In this document: positions 62,468 through 64,000 of the stretch, in pieces
Layout of the letters: the number at the start of each line of letters is the position of its first letter
How positions within the stretch are numbered: position 1 is the stretch's first letter
Source of the DNA: Saprospiraceae bacterium
Lineage (GTDB): Bacteria > Bacteroidota > Bacteroidia > Chitinophagales > Saprospiraceae
NCBI GenBank assembly: GCA_016710625.1
Contig: JADJVK010000053.1
Span: forward strand, 310,001-374,000
DNA length: 64,000 nt
Direction: 5' to 3'
Made by a program: the position numbers and the translations under genes
The notes under the pieces: model-generated
The model's database searches: none
What the model saw: the letters and a program-made list of their open reading frames with translations, nothing else
What the model was told of the DNA's origin: nothing

Positions 62468-64000
62468 ATGATGAATCGTACCATACAACGTATCAAAAGA
62501 ATAAATAGTCTGAAATATTTCAAAAAAATATTTCTTATTTTACCATTGTTTATACTGTTTTCTAACTGTGCCACACAGAAGAAACGGTCTGATGCATCGT
62601 GGTTAAAAAAGTTCTATCACAACACAACCGCCTATTACAATGGCTATTTCAATGCAAATTTACTACTTAGAGAGGGGATAGACAAATTGAATTTGCAACA
62701 TCAAGATAATTTCACAAAAGTCTTGAATGTTTACCCTTATTTGGATGTAGAAAATCCAAAAGCTGTAGCATCTGTTTTGGACAAAGCGACGGAAAAAGTA
62801 TCGGTTGTTGCAGCTTTGCATCCAATTAGTTATTGGGTGCCAGATTGCTATTTAATGATTGGGAAATGCCAATATCTAAAGCAGGACTTTGAAACGGCTG
62901 AAGAAACGATGGAATATTTCAAAGATGTATTCAAACCAAACGGTAAAGGCAGAATCTTAGGTAAGGATAAAAAAGAAATAGCAGCAGAGAAAGAAAGAGC
63001 AAAAAAAGAAGCAAAGGATAAAAAAATTACTGAAAAGAAAAAAGCAACAGAGGAAAAAGAAAAACAATTAGAAATCAAAAAAGCTGAAAAAGAAGCAGCT
63101 ACGGAAGCAAAAGAAGATGCTAAAAAACTAAAAGAGAAACAGAAAAAAGAACTTGCAAAGCAAAAAGAAAGAGAAAAAAAGCAGCGAGAAAAAGATAGAA
63201 AAAATGGAATTAAAACACCAAAGTCTTCTACTCCAATAATAAAGGCACCTATGCCAGAGCATAAAGACACTTTGGCAACTAAAAAAACAGAACCAAGCAT
63301 AACTGCTAAAAAAGAAGATAAAATAAAGGCAGATTCAATTGCTGAAGCAAAAGCAAAAGAACCAAAACCAGATAAATATTTTTTAAAGCACAAACCGTGT
63401 TATCAAGAAGGAATGCTTTGGTTGGGAAGAATCTATACTGAACGTCAACGATATGATGAAGCGATGGCGATTTTCAATGATTTAATCAATAATTCGACTA
63501 CATTTCCTGAGATTAGAACACAGACTATGGCTGCTGTTGCTCATTTTTACATTAAGCAAAAGAAATATAGTCAAGCAATTGAGCCATTGACTAATGCTTT
63601 GTCAATGACAAAAAAGAGATCAGAAAAGGCGAGATTTTCGTTTATTTTGGGTCAATTGCACCAATTGGAAGGCAAAGGAAATGAAGCTTATAATAATTTC
63701 GAAAGAGTAGTTGCCTATCATCCGTCTTATGAAATGGAATTTAATGCAAAATTAAATATGGCATTGAATGGTTGGTTGAATGGAAAATCAACTATCGAAG
63801 AGACGGAAAAAGGCTTGAATAGAATGTTGAATGATGCTAAAAACAAGGAGTATCAAGATCAAATTTACTTCACTTTGGCAAATCTTTCTTTGAAAAACAA
63901 ACAAGATATTCAAGCAATAGATTATTTCAAGAAAGCATTGGCAAACAATTCTTCAAATAAAGCAATCAAGTTAGAATCTTACTTATCCATTGCAAGATTG
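62468..64000 (+). CDS. T9SS/gliding TPR lipoprotein PorW/SprE-like, N-terminal part (runs off right edge)
   Basis: At least 511 residues in the window, open to the edge. Lipobox SNC (Cys34), then CATQKKRSDASWLKKFYHNTTAYYNGYFNA, the start typical of PorW/SprE lipoproteins, which act in T9SS function and gliding. An Ala/Lys/Glu-rich helical stretch (about 160-305) separates this from TPR units (about 310 on). ATG 62468 is followed at once by a second in-frame ATG 62471; a third ATG at 62444 would give a longer, less likely start. The rest lies outside the window. Confidence 0.72.
   Translation, partial: MMNRTIQRIKRINSLKYFKKIFLILPLFILFSNCATQKKRSDASWLKKFYHNTTAYYNGYFNANLLLREGIDKLNLQHQDNFTKVLNVYPYLDVENPKAVASVLDKATEKVSVVAALHPISYWVPDCYLMIGKCQYLKQDFETAEETMEYFKDVFKPNGKGRILGKDKKEIAAEKERAKKEAKDKKITEKKKATEEKEKQLEIKKAEKEAATEAKEDAKKLKEKQKKELAKQKEREKKQREKDRKNGIKTPKSSTPIIKAPMPEHKDTLATKKTEPSITAKKEDKIKADSIAEAKAKEPKPDKYFLKHKPCYQEGMLWLGRIYTERQRYDEAMAIFNDLINNSTTFPEIRTQTMAAVAHFYIKQKKYSQAIEPLTNALSMTKKRSEKARFSFILGQLHQLEGKGNEAYNNFERVVAYHPSYEMEFNAKLNMALNGWLNGKSTIEETEKGLNRMLNDAKNKEYQDQIYFTLANLSLKNKQDIQAIDYFKKALANNSSNKAIKLESYLSIARL

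Noticed and set aside
62848..63393. 181-aa minus-strand open frame opposite porW/sprE
   Set aside because: It is the complement of the Lys/Glu-rich repeat, giving Ser/Phe/Ala runs and no domain.
1..64000. CRISPR array, prophage, rRNA, replication origin
   Set aside because: No regular repeat-spacer pattern, phage genes, rRNA or DnaA-box cluster was visible by eye.

Overview
The window looks like a chromosomal segment of an AT-rich member of the Bacteroidota. Several genes belong to the type IX secretion system (T9SS), which is confined to that phylum: a type A sorting-domain protein, a gliding-type (type B) C-terminal-domain protein, a PorE-like OmpA protein, a PorV/PorQ-family barrel and a PorW/SprE-like TPR lipoprotein. 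Upstream regions repeatedly carry the Bacteroidota -7 element TAnnTTTG and show little Shine-Dalgarno signal. I saw no phage, transposase, integron or CRISPR. Class-level placement is not possible by eye.

Layout. 1-3.5 kb (minus): ftcD, a membrane TPR/adenylate-cyclase protein and the start of folA, probably one operon. 3.5-6.2 kb: a decaying accessory patch with a lipoprotein gene broken by an in-frame TAG, gene remnants, two orphan small genes and an 81-bp duplication of the rlmN promoter and start. 6.2-12.6 kb: rlmN, an M19 dipeptidase, a frameshifted holB, ricT, and an lpd allele lacking about 59 internal codons. 12.6-18 kb: sensor kinase, rpiB with a TMTC-like TPR membrane protein, and a sodium symporter. 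18-28.8 kb: T9SS cargo proteins, lptC, the PorE-like protein and a GH3/beta-lactamase fusion. 28.8-34.4 kb: a CAU tRNA (probably the lysidine tRNA-Ile), Uma2, and an operon of split transketolase, fatty-acid hydroxylase and cystathionine gamma-synthase. 34.6-44.6 kb: a dehydrogenase, then a TonB receptor / 1359-aa secreted protein / PorV-like triad. 44.7-51.5 kb: greA, a HIT protein, DUF2851, Omp28-like, DUF6029-like, TlpA and ahcY. 51.6-64 kb: a flippase-like protein, the mutL / two rhomboids / nuclease operon, a nucleotidyltransferase, small membrane and lipoprotein genes, yidD, a glycosyltransferase, an M23 peptidase and the start of porW/sprE.

How the genes fit together. Much of the window concerns the outer envelope: protein export and display by T9SS, lipopolysaccharide transport, peptidoglycan recycling and remodelling, and surface-glycan precursors. 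The rest is housekeeping. The strongest leads are the receptor/giant protein/PorV triad with a perfect hairpin between its last two genes, a greA leader with a terminator-like hairpin just after its predicted start, the rlmN 5-prime duplication, and three damaged genes within 9 kb (lipoprotein, holB, lpd) that may be real mutations or assembly errors. Two small genes without a long open frame (42-aa membrane protein, 40-aa Cys-rich lipoprotein) and the partial folA and porW/sprE at the edges were found by direct translation.
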